NCBI GenBank assembly: GCA_013365365.1
Contig: JABVXU010000054.1
Span: forward strand, 162,297-226,296
DNA length: 64,000 nt
Reading direction: 5' to 3'
DNA from: Cruorifilaria tuberocauda
Taxonomy: Eukaryota; Nematoda; Chromadorea; Rhabditida; Onchocercidae
Below the pieces are notes generated by a model, which saw only the letters and a list, made by a program, of their open reading frames with translations, did not search any database and had not been told where the DNA came from. The translations under genes and the position numbers were made by a program. The stretch's first letter is position 1. Every line of letters begins with the position of its first letter. This document shows, one piece after another, positions 48,419 through 61,668 of this stretch.

Positions 48419-51395
48419 ATGAATGGATTGCTGACCCAGCGGGGTTTGATCTTTGGAATTGTGCCATTTCGGTCATTTTTTGCATCAACTACTTTATTGG
48501 CAAGGTATGATCGAATTCAGCCAGCTTTGGTAATTTCTCTCAGCGATTATAATCTTCATTTATTTTTCAATGAAGAAAAAGTATTTGCATTGAAATCGAA
48601 AGGGGATAAATTTTAGATTACGAGAAGGAAATGGCGATGTTTTCTTGAAAGATTTAGGCCGGTTAACAGTTGTTCAAACTGATGATGAGCCTTATACACC
48701 GGGCCAGGTGGGGTTTCAAGTTTTTTGTCGTGGTAATGTCAGTTGTACCGAATAGTTGTTATAAAATGAAGCTTGATATCTAGGACTATATTATTGGCAA
48801 TTTTTCATACTAATTTTCATTTGAAATTGTATTGCATGTTGCTTTTATTGGTGAATTATTAAAGTTTTATTGTTCTTGCAGCTGTTTATTCATAAGCTCT
48901 TTCCCTACAGGGGTATCGTTTTATGTTCCTTCCCATGTCCTGTTGAAGAAAAGCTGCTTAATACGAAGTAAGCATTTTCAAAGCTTTTGAACATGTATCA
49001 AATTATTCAGTTTATTTAGTTTTTTTTGTTAAAATGCATCTCACATAGTCATATGATAATCAACCGTAATAATTATATTTTGTTGAGGTTTGAATTTTAC
49101 ATGTTTTTTAAAACCATTTGATTTTTTTTATTTTCAGTAATGATGATCCCGTAATAATAACTCATAAGTCATTGTTTTATCAAGTGCTTATTCATTGCGG
49201 CGATTGGAAAAATATGGTATGTTTGGAATTAATTTAAATATTTGCATTTAACTTGCTAATGAGAGGTTTCCAAAGAGGTTTGAGGGAAGCTGAAGGCTTC
49301 GAAACAATTGTGATCTTTGTTTATTTTTTCAAGCTACAGAAAATTTAAATATTAATGGATATTTATCATTTCGGAAACTTGTAACGAATACTTTTCTTTT
49401 CGACATCTATATTAATAGGTGGTGTCACTCTGTGAGATCCTTGGATATGAGTAGTTTGGTCAATCTTTATATATTATTTGGAATATATTTCAATTACTCA
49501 CTTTAGGACATAATTTGTTGACTCTTTTTTTGTTAATTTTGTATTTCAGCATTTTCCAGTGGACATTACTTCGTATTTAGAAGATGCAGGTACAATTCAT
49601 GGTGAGAAAGTTTTAACTGTTGTATTTGGAATGGATTGTGTTCCTCATGATGAAATTGTACCATATAGGACACATATCACAAGGCCTATCGTTCATAATT
49701 TGTTCGGTGGTCTTTTCGAATGTACAGCAGTAGAAGATAACGGTAACTTCTGTCATAGTTTCATTAGTATTGTAGCTTTTAATCAGTACCAACTGATTAT
49801 ACTTCTTTATTTTTCAGACCTTATATTTAGCATACGTAAAGAACCAAGCTTTCTGATAGGTCAACATTCAAACTGCATATTGAATCAACTCAAACCACAC
49901 TTCGCTTATCGCGAAACGACAGATGGAATACGGGTAGAAATGTTTTCGATACTTTTTTCAATTATATTAAGCAAAGTCTCAGTATATTGAATCAAACTTG
50001 GATTTTTCTTTTTCCAAATATAAATATTTTATTGTATAAACTACTGGAATGGAAATTGTTGTCGTCATTTGTTTTTCGTTTGGTAAATAGTTTCATTTAT
50101 AACAAAAATTTTGCAACTCAAAATTTCGTTTTCACCGCGAACGTGCTACAATTACACTAGATGTAATATGAGTAGTGTAGTCTGGTTGCCACCGTATATT
50201 GTAGCTTTTAATCAGTACCAATGAAGTTATATTGTTGACAGCATTGCTTTTTAATTGTTCACTAAAGTTCTTGTTGTTTTCAGGTAACTGTAATAACATT
50301 TTATCTTGGATTAAATACAGTTAGTGGACAACAAAAACACTGGGTTTGTTTTTCTTACTATCATTTATCGTAAGGCGATAAAAATTAGGCATTTTTAATC
50401 AAAAAGTTTTAGAAATAAATTTCGTTTTTATAAGGAGAGTGAATTATTATCCAATAAAAATTATTAAGTAAACTTTAGGAAAATCTAGGAAATTAATTTT
50501 CATTTGGTTTATTAATATTTTGTGCTATTATACTTAGCAATCCACACATTCTAGTGGCGTTATGTGATACGTCTAGAAAACTTGAAACCTTGTCATATAA
50601 TTATTCGTTCGAGAGAGATGAAAGTTTACAGTTTGAGTAATATGCAGCAGCAGAAAATACCAAGCATTGCTGGTGGAGTACGTTTTTCTTCTTGTTATTG
50701 TTATAGCACGTTTCATCTATAATTGTTTGTTCTTGTCTAGGTGAGATTTAGTGGTTAAATGAATGATTATTTAAAATGTAATAAACACTATAAACTTCTC
50801 AGAAATCATCAAAGATGAAAATTATTGAATTAAAATGCTTAAAATGTTCTTAAAAATTGAAATTTGACATATTTTTTAAAATGTTCTTAAAAATTGAAAT
50901 TTGACATATTTTTTATCAGAATCCTCGACTGACACCAGAAGAGCCAGCATTTCAATATAGTGGTATGGTTGGTGTAGTAGTGGATAAAGGATCGTATGCA
51001 TGGTTCGTTATTATATTACTTACTCTATTTTTTAGTTTGATATAGTAATTTTTAAGAATAATTGTTAGATCAATAACCAATCAAATCTGAGACATTGATT
51101 ACCAAGTATGTTTGTTAATTAGGCTGAATGCTGAGATAAAGTAGGCTAAAAATAGGGAAAACTTGAATAAGCAAGATGGAATATTCATATGAGGTTTAAT
51201 AAAATTATATAATTGAATAGTTAAATATCTACAAAAAAGTATGTTATATAAAATTCGAGGTATTTGTTTCATTTTAGGGGAAATTTCACAATGGAACGGG
51301 AAGAGGATCGAACATCATTCCTCGTCAAAGTACCTACATTTAGGTTAGAGTGCGATTCCAGTCCAACACCAGAGAAAACTGAGCAATTGAGTTAG
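48419..51395 (+). CDS. poldip2: POLDIP2/PDIP38 homologue (YccV-like plus ApaG domains)
   Basis: Homologue of DNA polymerase delta-interacting protein 2. In mammals it is found mainly in the mitochondrial matrix, where it acts as a CLPX adaptor, with nuclear roles also reported. Exons: 48419-48504, 48617-48707, 48882-48967, 49138-49216, 49550-49742, 49818-49933, 50284-50343, 50555-50677, 50920-51002, 51278-51395, giving 344 residues (human 368), all phases closing. The N-terminus (MNGLLTQRGLIFGIVPFRSFF) looks like a mitochondrial presequence. YccV/HspQ-like domain: PGQLFIHKLFPYRGIVL, YQVLIHCGDW, GMDCVPHDEIVPY. ApaG (DUF525) domain: RETTDGIRVTVITFYLG, WRYVIRLENL, TPEEPAFQYSGMVGV, WGNFTMEREED. 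Tandem with COQ5; convergent with rabphilin. Confidence 0.94.
49768..49792 (+). repeat. 25-bp identical block, copy 1 (POLDIP2 intron 5)
   Basis: The block beginning TATTGTAGCTTTTAATCAGT is identical at 49768-49792 and 50197-50221, in two neighbouring POLDIP2 introns, 429 bases apart. Confidence 0.85.
50197..50221 (+). repeat. 25-bp identical block, copy 2 (POLDIP2 intron 6)
   Basis: Second copy of the block at 49768. Flanks differ on both sides (CTGATTATAC after copy 1, TGAAGTTATA after copy 2), so the duplication is confined to about 25 bases. Confidence 0.85.
50841..50917 (+). repeat. 37-bp tandem duplication at a splice acceptor (POLDIP2 intron 8)
   Basis: Two copies starting AAAATGTTCTTAAAAATTGA at 50841 and 50878. 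The second copy runs straight into the functional acceptor TTTTTTATCAG of the following exon (50920). The first copy has TTTTTTAAAA at the same place and so lacks the AG. Confidence 0.9.
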
Positions 51396-52005
51396 TGCCG
51401 CGATTGATGGATGTTGTTCGAATATATATAGTGTCTCTTATACCGGAAGTAATTCTATAAAATGTTTTTAATTTTTCTTTTTAATTGAACGAATTGTGTT
51501 TATCATTTGTCTTCTCATTTTTATGCTTTTATTGATTTTCCATAAAATATATTGCGAGAAATGATAGGGTAGGAGTTTGACAGTTACCTAAGTTTTCACT
51601 GTCTATATGGAATTTTGGAAGAATTACTGAGAGGATCAACAGTTCAAATTCTATTCTTGCATAAATTTAGCACTTTTAAAGGATAAAAGTCTCTATGAAT
51701 AGTATGTTTTAGTAAAACGTAATCGGAAAACTCGGTTTTTGCTGTCGGATTTTGCACTTGATTTGAATTGAAGTAATTTTCTCCATTTTAAGGAAAATTT
51801 TATCATTGCTATTACTATCAACTATTGGAAAACATTATGATAATGAATTTTCATGATACAAAATGATATGTAGAAGTACACCAGAAGGGAGCAAAAATGT
51901 CCCGAAAAAAAACATGAGAAAAAACGCTGTAGCAGACACGCAAATTTTCAATTGAGCAGAATAAGAAAAAAGTATATCGTCGATTATGCAGAAAGAGAAT
52001 TGCTC
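51396..52005. other. Convergent intergenic region (POLDIP2 and rabphilin 3' ends)
   Basis: About 610 bases holding both 3' untranslated regions. No further feature seen. Confidence 0.5.
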
Positions 52006-55000
52006 TCATTCAATAACTTCTAATTTATGCCATTGTTCGAATTCATAGCCTGGATTCTGAATACAATTATTCCATTGCTTCTCACGTTCACCCTTCGCGG
52101 ACGTGGATAGTAGGATACCTCCTGAAAAATGGTATGAATGGAAACTGGTAAATATGACAGCTCGGCTTACATGGAAAGTTATGTTACGGATGATTAATAT
52201 ATATCTACATTCGATTCCCAACTAATAATTAATTGTAATGTTTGCTTTTCATAAATTACAATTAAAGTATAGTTGACGTGTCTGAGTCACATTACACACC
52301 AATTACGCTTAAATAAGATTTAATGTGATTTGTTCTCAACTTTCAAACTAACTGATGTCTAATCTTGACGTTTAAATGTATTGTGGCAAGAAAAGATAAT
52401 TTATCCTCCCATATACCTCCATTTGATGGCTTTTTTTACAGCTTCAACGAACTTTTGAATAAATTGTATTTCAAATAACTTTCCTATTTTGGATGAGATA
52501 GATTACATAAATGGAAGCATGCTATCGTGTAATTCAAGAAATAAGAATAGAACAAAATGAATTTCTGGATGGCTAAAACTTTGACAATAATGTGATCATA
52601 TAAATTTTCAAATAAGCTTAAAGCAATTTCATTTACATTCCTAAATAAATTACCCGATGATTTGCTAATAGTATTATTCTCCTCAAAAATTCAGTAAACA
52701 GTTAAAATTAGACAAAGAAATTTGCATGTTAAATAGGAATAAAATATGACGGTTATATGTTTTAGTTAATTTACTATTGAAAAATGGAGAATAACATACA
52801 TACCACGTACAAGAAGGTTGAAATATGGAGAGAGTTAAAAGAGCTTAAACTATTTTTATTTTATAGTATGAAATGCTTGTCATCTATTATAAATATCAAT
52901 TGTTATCAATGTGAGTTGATTAGTATTAATGTTTGTGAAAAGATATTTAGAATTTAGTAAGAACTTATTTACCAATATAATCATCGTGAATCCCAACATC
53001 TTTATCAAAAACATCAATTTGAAGCGTCTTTTTCGGCAAATCTTTGAAAGGTATCACAAATGTTAACGTCTGAAAAGAAAATTTTAGTGATTTTCACTTT
53101 AAAAAAAAATTTTCTTTTTATAAGATAAGAATTGTGCTAGTGATTAAGGAACACATTTGTCCGTCGAAAATAAATTACTTCTTGAGTGAAGAATTGTATG
53201 AAATAATTGCCATCATTACTATTAGGTACTTATGAAATTTCGTTTTAAAATTGAAATTTAAAAATATAAATGAGATATTTGAAGTTTTATAAGATTAGAT
53301 AAGATATTATAGAGAAAGAATGCTTCAAATGCTAATTTAATCGATTGCATGACGTAACTAACTTCATTGAATTCCGGATTTAGTGTCCGTTTTTTTGTTG
53401 ACGTTTTTTGCCTATGAGCTTTGTTGGTGAGAGGAAGCAATGAGCTGAAAAAAAAAATCCTTTCAATCAAACTCATCAAATATTTGTGTGGCAAGATGAC
53501 AAGATGAGAATTAATTTGAATAGAATTAATATTTAAGTTTATAGTCAGAAGATTAAATATAAGCTACAAAGAAACCTTTAAAGTTGAGACTTAGAAAAAA
53601 TAAAAAAATCAAGGATCAAGAAGATTAGGTGCAAATATACATGAAACGAGATAGCAGAATTATCAATATTTGTTGATTTGAGAAAACATCTTAATTAAAA
53701 TTTAGAATTAAAAAAGAACCCAATAAATGGTATAAAACTAAAAACCAATATTAATAAAAGTATTCGTTTCATTTATGGAACATTAGATTTAAGCAAGTTG
53801 TAAATAATCAAGAAAAATCAAAACTTACACTTTCACGTAGGGATCTGAAAATCCTGTTTTATCCATGCCTAAAAGTTCTGCGCAACGTTTGATCGTAACA
53901 TATAGTGAACCTTGTTGCACATTGTACAAAAGACTCAAGCAGATTTTCCCACGTTCGTTGTTAACGTTTACATTATGCGCCTGATTTAAGCTTATTAGAA
54001 TTAAAATCAATCTTGAGTTTATTATCATTGTTGTCGTTTAATGAAATCTATTAATAATTAAAGAATTTAAATTTTTAATTAATTTAAATTGCAGGATCTC
54101 AAAATTTTTGATCAAAATTTGCAATATTGGAGTAAAATTTTATTACCAGCATTGCATGTTTCAAGCGTAAACTGTAAAATGTTTCTTCCTCATTTTTCAA
54201 ATTCTTTAGCGGAACACGGACTTCTCCAAGGAAATCGGAACCTATCCGATCACGATCTAGCACCAATAATCTTAGTGATTTCTTCGACTGATCTTCATCA
54301 GTGACACCATAATAGGTGAATTCTTCGTTCCATAATGGATTTAAAGTTTTCTCAATTGTTTTACTAACCATTTTTGTCGCCTAAATAATAAATCATCATA
54401 CTTGAAATTTGTAATAGTTTAATTTCGATCGAGTAGTCTTAATTCTAAATGCTTAAACAATGAGAGCAATTAACATTAATTAGCATATTGCAATGAATAA
54501 ATCATAAACTGATATAATCCAAAAAAAAAATATTACTTTGGAGGCTCCAGGAATCAAATATAATTTTACATAAGGATCGGAAAACCCGTTTTTGTCCATT
54601 GCACGTAAATTCTGAAAAATGTGATTAGGCCGGATGGCATTTAATTTAAAATAACATTTCAGTTCTAACTTAAATCTGTTTCCAATTAATATGATTTATA
54701 TTATTTGCATACTTTAGCACCGGTAAGTCGAACATGGAGTTTCATTTGTTGCACAGAATATCGAAGTGTAAACTGAATTGATCCAAGCATATCTAAAGGA
54801 AATTTGGATCATTTCAAAGTTAAAATTTGAGATTTATGTTTCGAGTCATCCTTCATTTGTTCCCTCTTCACTATATAACACGGACCTGTTGCAATCAACT
54901 TAAAACTGGATGCTTAAATTAATTAATTAGTGCAACATAACCTACCATTTTTTTCTTTTTTTATTTCCTAAAGCTTTGCATCATACTGAACAAACTTGAA

Positions 55001-58000
55001 ACAATCAAATGAAAACATGGAATATTAAAACTATATGCAAGTATGTCTACACTATTACTTCTAGAATTGTTGCTAAGACAAGACTATTTTTTTTCAAAAT
55101 TTTTGTAATTTAAATTTTATAATAGATAAATAAATAAATAAACGAAGTAAATAATAAATAAAATAAAATTCAAATTTAAATTCACCAGTATCAGAATTCT
55201 CCAAATTGATAATATCATTGCCGGAAATAGCATGACGTACTGCTTGATCTCGGTTTGAAGATTGTAAGCAAACTGCTGATCGAGTGGTTGATAGCCCTTT
55301 CGTTGGTAATACCATTGCAATTCCTAATTTCATTTTTGTGCTTCTTAAGATATAAGACAGAATAAAATGAACGATCTAGCTCGGTCTATTTCTCCATTTC
55401 ATTACTGCCACAATTATTTTGATCAAAATTTATGCATAGATTTAGCTTGAAGAAAAAAAAACAAATGTTTCTTGTTTCGAAGTGATATAAAGTCCATGCT
55501 TGACAGATTTATCATAAAGTATGCAATGCACAGGAAAATAAAACAAAACAAAACACAAACTTACTTCTGCGATCATCTGAAGTAAACTTGCAAAACGCCG
55601 CTGTTTCTTTCTAAACTTTAAGAGTAATTAAATTAAAATCCTCAAATTTCTTTGATGACATATGCTGAAGTTATCAGTTAGTTTAATAGAAATTTAAATT
55701 ATCTAATTAGGATATATAAATGATAGCAATAAATCAGCTCATCTTGTAATTTCGTCAACGATTTGTATTTTTGAGAAGGTATGACACTGAGATTTTATAG
55801 TATATTTAAGAAATATTTGTTATTAAATTGTAACTTTATCTTTGAAATTTACATTCTGAATAATCAACAAAAATAAATTGAAATTTTACGAAAAAAATTG
55901 AAAAAAAAAAGTGGAAATTGAAATACTAACTGTTTTGATTTGTTCCAAATTCGTTGGAAGACTTTGGATAGATATCACAGATTTTTGAACCGATGAAATG
56001 GATGATGCGGAACTGGTAGGACGTTCCTGATGCTCGTCCGGCAAATCTATTGCTATCGTTGTTCCGGCTGGAGTAGATGGACTTGATATCTGACTCGATA
56101 GAAATGCTAAGAATTGGTCCTGTCGACTATTCTGTGATCCTGTCGGCGGTAACGGTTCATTAGCAAATGTCATCGAAGGAAAAATTTTTTTAAATTGACT
56201 TTCCAATAAAATCTCTTTATTTGCAAAAGCTTTTTTCGAATTTTTACTTAATTTTTGTGCCGGAAGAGGGCATTTTTTCCCATCTATCGAACGAATTTCT
56301 CGATCCAAACTGGTGTGCATCTCGGATGACGGGAATATTTTCGGAATTCGGGATGATGAAGACATTAGTGACAAAGTTCGAGAGCGATTTGAATGTTTGT
56401 TGAGTTCGCGGTTTTCATCAGCATGTCCGATCATCGTTACCATCGAATTCATTGCATCAGCTGAAGCGGGAATTTTTGATACTCGCACTGAATGATCACT
56501 TGGTACAACTGAAATGAGACCCAATTTTCTGGAAATCTCAGCTGCCAAAAACTTATGTAATCGTTAGAATCGGACGAATTCCAGGAGCCATCACTTTACT
56601 TTTCTGAATAATATTCAAATGAGGAGTTCATGATTTTCTCGCTCCTAATCCGAATTTGTCGGGCATGTTTCTGCACACATTCCCAGAACTGTTATTTGAT
56701 TGTGAGTGTGAATGTTGTAAGATAGCACAACTGATACCTCCAGAATCGATAGATTCTGATGCCAGAATTGATGAATGATTGTGCGACAAATCATCACCAT
56801 ATGATGAGGGTGAATGCTTCGGTGATACTGATGGCGTTGCATGATGTGATTCGCTTCTCTCTTTAAATTAATTTAAATATATCACATATCAATAATCGCA
56901 CAATAACAATTATGAATTTTTGACAGAAACTTTCTAAATCAACATCATTAAACCAAACACTCCGTGAATTTCAAGATTGAAATTTTGTTAAATTCACGTG
57001 TAAAACTGCTAGCAAACAAAACACACTATAAATTGTTGTGTAGAAAAAGAAAAAGAAGGGTAAGGAATAAATCATATGACTATAAATATGTTAAAGTTAA
57101 CACATTTTTCTCATTTCTCTCAAACAATTAAATTAAAATTCCTGAAAAAAACGGAGCATTATTGTACCCGTATCAGCAATTCGATTTCGACCACCGATCG
57201 TAAACCTATGAACAATGGGTACATCTTCTATTTCGTTTTGTTTTTGAATTCGGGTACATTTGTATGATTTATTACGATTTGATGTGGTAGTTTGTGTTAG
57301 TTGACGACTCGCTTTCGGGAATTCTTCCGTTTCTTCAGATGCTGAATTATCCGCATTTTCATCTTCCGAACCGTAACCATTACTTAGTGATAGTCGTACT
57401 TTCTGATGTAACCAAGAAGGATTTATCCGATCACGGTTAAATACTGTCGAGCTATAAGTGAAATAACATTAAACTTACGATATATTTACTTGATTTTTCT
57501 CTTGAAGAATTTCAAAATTAAATTTGATGATTTTGATAACCAAATGAAGGAATTATATGATTTGGAAGAAGTCATATAACTATGAAATAGACTTGTATGA
57601 TCGAATAAAATTAAAACGATCCATATAACTTATTGTACCTAATGATTTCTTAAAATATTACAAAAGTCAATTCTCAACTATTGTAAATATAAAAATAGTG
57701 CCAAAAAACAGGAAATATCTCAGCTGACCTGTATCGTTCATTTCGTGATTGTTGAGAATTATTAGATAAATATGTTAAATTCGATGTTGCCGGTTTCGTA
57801 TAATGCTGCCAGGAAATTTTCGGATGGTTCAATAATGGTGAATGTGATTCCGGTTCTTCAACTGGCTTAATATATTCCGGTATTTCATTATAAAACCATG
57901 CACCAGATTTTTTCCACATCTTAACCAGAAAAAAAAACTTTTTTCTTTCAATCAATTAACTATTTATTATAAAACGTTTTTTTGTTGTTTATTATCAAAA

Positions 58001-58979
58001 ACTCAGCTAAGTGAAACACTCACTTACATTTCAACAACTTAAATTAAATTTACTTAAATTTCGAATATTTGATTTGAAAAACATGTGTTAATAGAGAAAG
58101 AAAAAGGAAAAAAATGATTAAACTTTAAACTTCTACTTAAAAATAGAAAATTTTTACGTAAAATTGCAAGAAAGTTTTGAATAAAAGAGGAAGTATTGTG
58201 AAGAGAGAAAGAAAAATCATTGAAAGATAAAGAATTGATAGAAAAGATCAGTTTTTATCAGCTATCAGTTACCCAAAGGATATTTCAGTACTTACTACCT
58301 CACGATACTCGCTGCATATCTTGCACAGAAAGATATTCTCACGTCGTGCGCAATCATATCCCTCAACACCACAATTTTTTTGACATACATACTGAAAACC
58401 GATTAACTAAGTTAAAAATAAAAAAGTAATTTAATTAAAACAATTGTAAATACAAAAAAGAACCAAACACGTCATTATTTCTACAACAAATTATTTTTAA
58501 TTCGAAAAAAAGTGGAATAAAATAAATTTTAATTTTTCCTTAAATAAGTACTGTAATAAAGAGAATAGTAGTTATATTACTCTTCGACATTGTAAGCACA
58601 TGGCAGCATAACTTCTTGGAGCAAGTAATCCGAAATCAGTTGAACATAAATAGCACTGAGTAATACCGTTACCCGTAGCTCGAGCTTTGAGCTTCTCCAA
58701 TCTTCCGATCATTCTACTATAAAAATTCAATTTACATGAAATTATCCATGAATAGCTAGTTTGATAATTTCTTAAATGAATATTCATTATAATTACCCGT
58801 AGTTCGAGGTACAATGGCGAAACAAACCCTATTCTTTGTTGTTCTCGTACCCTTCTCTCCTCAGCTCTTGCTAATACAGCTGTGATATGCTTCTTCTCTG
58901 AATCTGTTATACCATTCGTTTTGGAATTTGTTGGTGATCGAGCGATTGCTGTCCGAACACTCCAACCGCTTTTCAGCAT
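52006..58979 (-). CDS. rbf-1: Rabphilin (Rab-binding zinc finger plus two C2 domains)
   Basis: Peripheral synaptic-vesicle protein that binds Rab3/Rab27-GTP through its N-terminus and phospholipid with Ca2+ through its C2 domains. 16 exons, 869 residues: 58828-58979, 58581-58716, 58299-58391, 57729-57919, 57168-57451, 56738-56860, 55931-56541, 55565-55610, 55186-55323, 54713-54792, 54537-54611, 54147-54380, 53829-53980, 53363-53444, 52973-53069, 52006-52121. Rab-binding region: helix VLARAEERRVREQQRIGR, zinc finger with CYLC, CLQC, CKIC, then the SGAWFY motif. A Ser/Pro-rich linker of about 400 residues follows. C2A: MLGSIQFTLRYS, MDKNGFSDPYVKL, LDRDRIGSDFLGE. C2B: ERGKICLSLLYN, MDKTGFSDPYVKV, FDKDVGIHDDYIGG, C-terminus SAKGEREKQW. 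Ca2+-binding Asp residues are present in both. The third zinc pair is C-x3-C (CQKNC) instead of C-x2-C. Start: ATG 58979; an upstream exon is possible. Confidence 0.94.
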
Positions 58980-60671
58980 GAAATTTCCGGTAATCACTCT
59001 CAGTAATTTTAGTTTTCTTTTAAAATTTCCACTTAAAATTATTGCATTGTTTTAGATATGTAAGAAATTTGAAGGATTACATGACATTTTTTTTGAAAGA
59101 TAGCTGAAACTTTCTTTTCGATTTTCTAATAAGTACAATGTAAACAGAATTTTAAACATTTCAATTGTTTGTCGATTATTAAAATGAACAATATTAAACT
59201 TTAAATGATTTTTTGTTTCCAATTTATGATAAACTGATATAAATTGTCTCTCTGCGATTTGATATGACAATTGAAAGAAAATATTTGAATGACCAAGAAG
59301 AGAAAGCTTGCATGCTAAAGAAAAATAATGGAGAATTGTGAATGGTAGATGAACAATTAAACTATTAAACAATTAAAACTATTAAAAACATTATTCTGGT
59401 ACTATACTAAGTCAAACTTTGAGGAGATGAATACTTTCCTACAGAGTTTACAAATTTTTAAATTACTGTCATTTTCGCTCCTTTTCTTTTTTTCTCTCTC
59501 TCTCCCTCTCCTTTTCCCTGTCTATTTCTGTGTTCTTCATTTTCATTCAATTATAACGTTCGAAATAATCAAAGATCTATTATCAACGTTTAAATCATTT
59601 TTCGGAAAAAATTTTTTACATAAATACGTGAAAAAAATCAGACTTACTGTGCTCTCAATTGTAGATGTCTGTCGCTTGGACAAACCCATCTATTTTGTGT
59701 TCCACTAATTTCCCAATCATTCATCAGATCTACAAGCATGATCGATCAGATGATACTTGAAATAGTAACGCAGATACTAACATCCATTCTATTGGCGTTA
59801 TATTTGTGTTTTTTCAATAAAAATATTAAATTGATTTCAAAGTTCTCCAGAAAGCCTAAATAGAGTAAGAGCAAATTAGATTAAAACCATTAGATTAAAG
59901 CTATAGTAGACGAGTTAACATGAACTATAATTTTGAAGATTAGTTTAAGATTATGCTATACTATTAATTCTTTTAAAAATTTTCCATTTCTTTCCTTTAA
60001 ATTAGATTGTATGAATGGATTGAGTTTAAAGAATAACACTTAAATTTCAGCAAATCTCGAGATTACACTTGTAAGTTCCATGGCATTTATCCCATTCCAC
60101 TGTACTGTTAGCTATTAATCATGAGTAATTTTGAAGGAGAAAATAGAATTGCTTCCTTAAAACTTTCTTTTGCTATATTTTTAGAAAAAAATTTCAAGTA
60201 TAACAATTTATAGAAAAAATTAACTTTCATACATTTTTATTTCTTGAAAAGTATTAAACTCTCTCTTTTAATCATTATTAGACTCTTGTGATTAGCAATT
60301 CCTAACTGATTCAATAAAATTTTAGGCCAAATTTGAAAGAGAGAAATAAGAAAGTTCTTGCAGAGAAAGGCGCCATTTACTTCAACTCATTAAAGTGTAA
60401 ATAAATGGAAAATCACCCAATTTTTTTAAGATTTCAGATAGTTTGCAGAAAGAAAAATATGCTAAATAATTAATTTTATTATATTTAAACTAATTAAATA
60501 GGATATCGTAATGATATCTTTTGGTTATTCAATTAACTCTAACTCATTTATGATGAAACATTAGTGATATCAGAATGAAATTATTTTCAACCAATTCAGA
60601 AGCTTCGTAATTCTCACTATCACAGTTGGATGAAATATTCATTAGCATATAATATATGCTATTCATCAGAA

Positions 60672-60750
60672 CTATTATTATCCCTATCATTTATTATCAG
60701 AATCCATCATGCTATTATTATCCCTATCATTTATTATCAGAATCCATCAT
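60672..60750. repeat. 40-bp tandem duplication, two near-perfect copies
   Basis: The unit starting CTATTATTATCCCTATCATT occurs at 60672 and 60712 with no visible mismatch over 39 bases. A third partial CCCTATC follows. Confidence 0.92.
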
Positions 60751-61635
60751 CCCTATCCTTTCAATGGGAAATATATGTCAACTATGAATTCATTCATAAT
60801 AGATCAATAATTACTGTTGCATTTACGATAAACAATAATGGAATATATTCTGAAATACATTCAGGCCTAAAGTTTCGGAAGTTTCGGCATGCCGTTATTT
60901 CGATTTTTGGAATAGATCAGGAAGAGAAGAATTGAAAGTGCTTTCCTTACATACATTCTACTATACGTTACAGTTACATAGAATATCATATATTTGGGAT
61001 TATTTCAATTCTCAATCAATATTTTGATATTTTTCAATCTAATAAACAAAATTACGGAATGAAAAAAGAGTAAAAGGGAAAGAGAAAGGGAGATAGAGAG
61101 AGAGAAGAAATGGATTAAACAAAACGTTATGAAATTTCAAAATTTACAATGGGAACTATTTGGTGAGTCATGAAAACAGCTTCACTATAACTTCTAATAG
61201 TATTACCACTATTATCGCAGTTATGATATAAAATATTTCGAAGGACAGGAAGGATGTAAGTAGCAGTCAGCTTGACAAATTATGTGAAATCGTGTCCTCT
61301 TAGTTGTCCCATTTTGTCCCTTAATTATTATTGTCATACTAATTGAGTAAGAAAGAATAGGAAAGCTATGAAATGAGATTGTCTTCACTAATCATTTAAC
61401 TAATGAGGAAAATTTAGTAAAAGTTTTATGAAAAAAAGAGGAGAAAGATTGAAAGAACCTGCTTAGGCTCTTCTTCCTCCTTCAAGAAAAGCTTTAGAAA
61501 AAAAGGGTTGCTAAGGAGAGAAGTTAAAGAGAGTATGCTAAAGCTTCACTCTTCACTAACCCGATTATTCATAAGCATTTGTTTTTTTCTTCTCGTAAGG
61601 TTTACGTTAAGAGCTTTTTTCTCCATGCACCTTAA

Positions 61636-61668
61636 ATAATTATCCTAATAAATAATTAGGATAATTAT
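61636..61668. repeat. Perfect 14-bp inverted repeat with 5-base loop
   Basis: Left arm ATAATTATCCTAAT (61636-61649), loop AAATA, right arm ATTAGGATAATTAT (61655-61668). It could form a hairpin or cruciform. No gene or transposon ends are attached. Confidence 0.85.
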
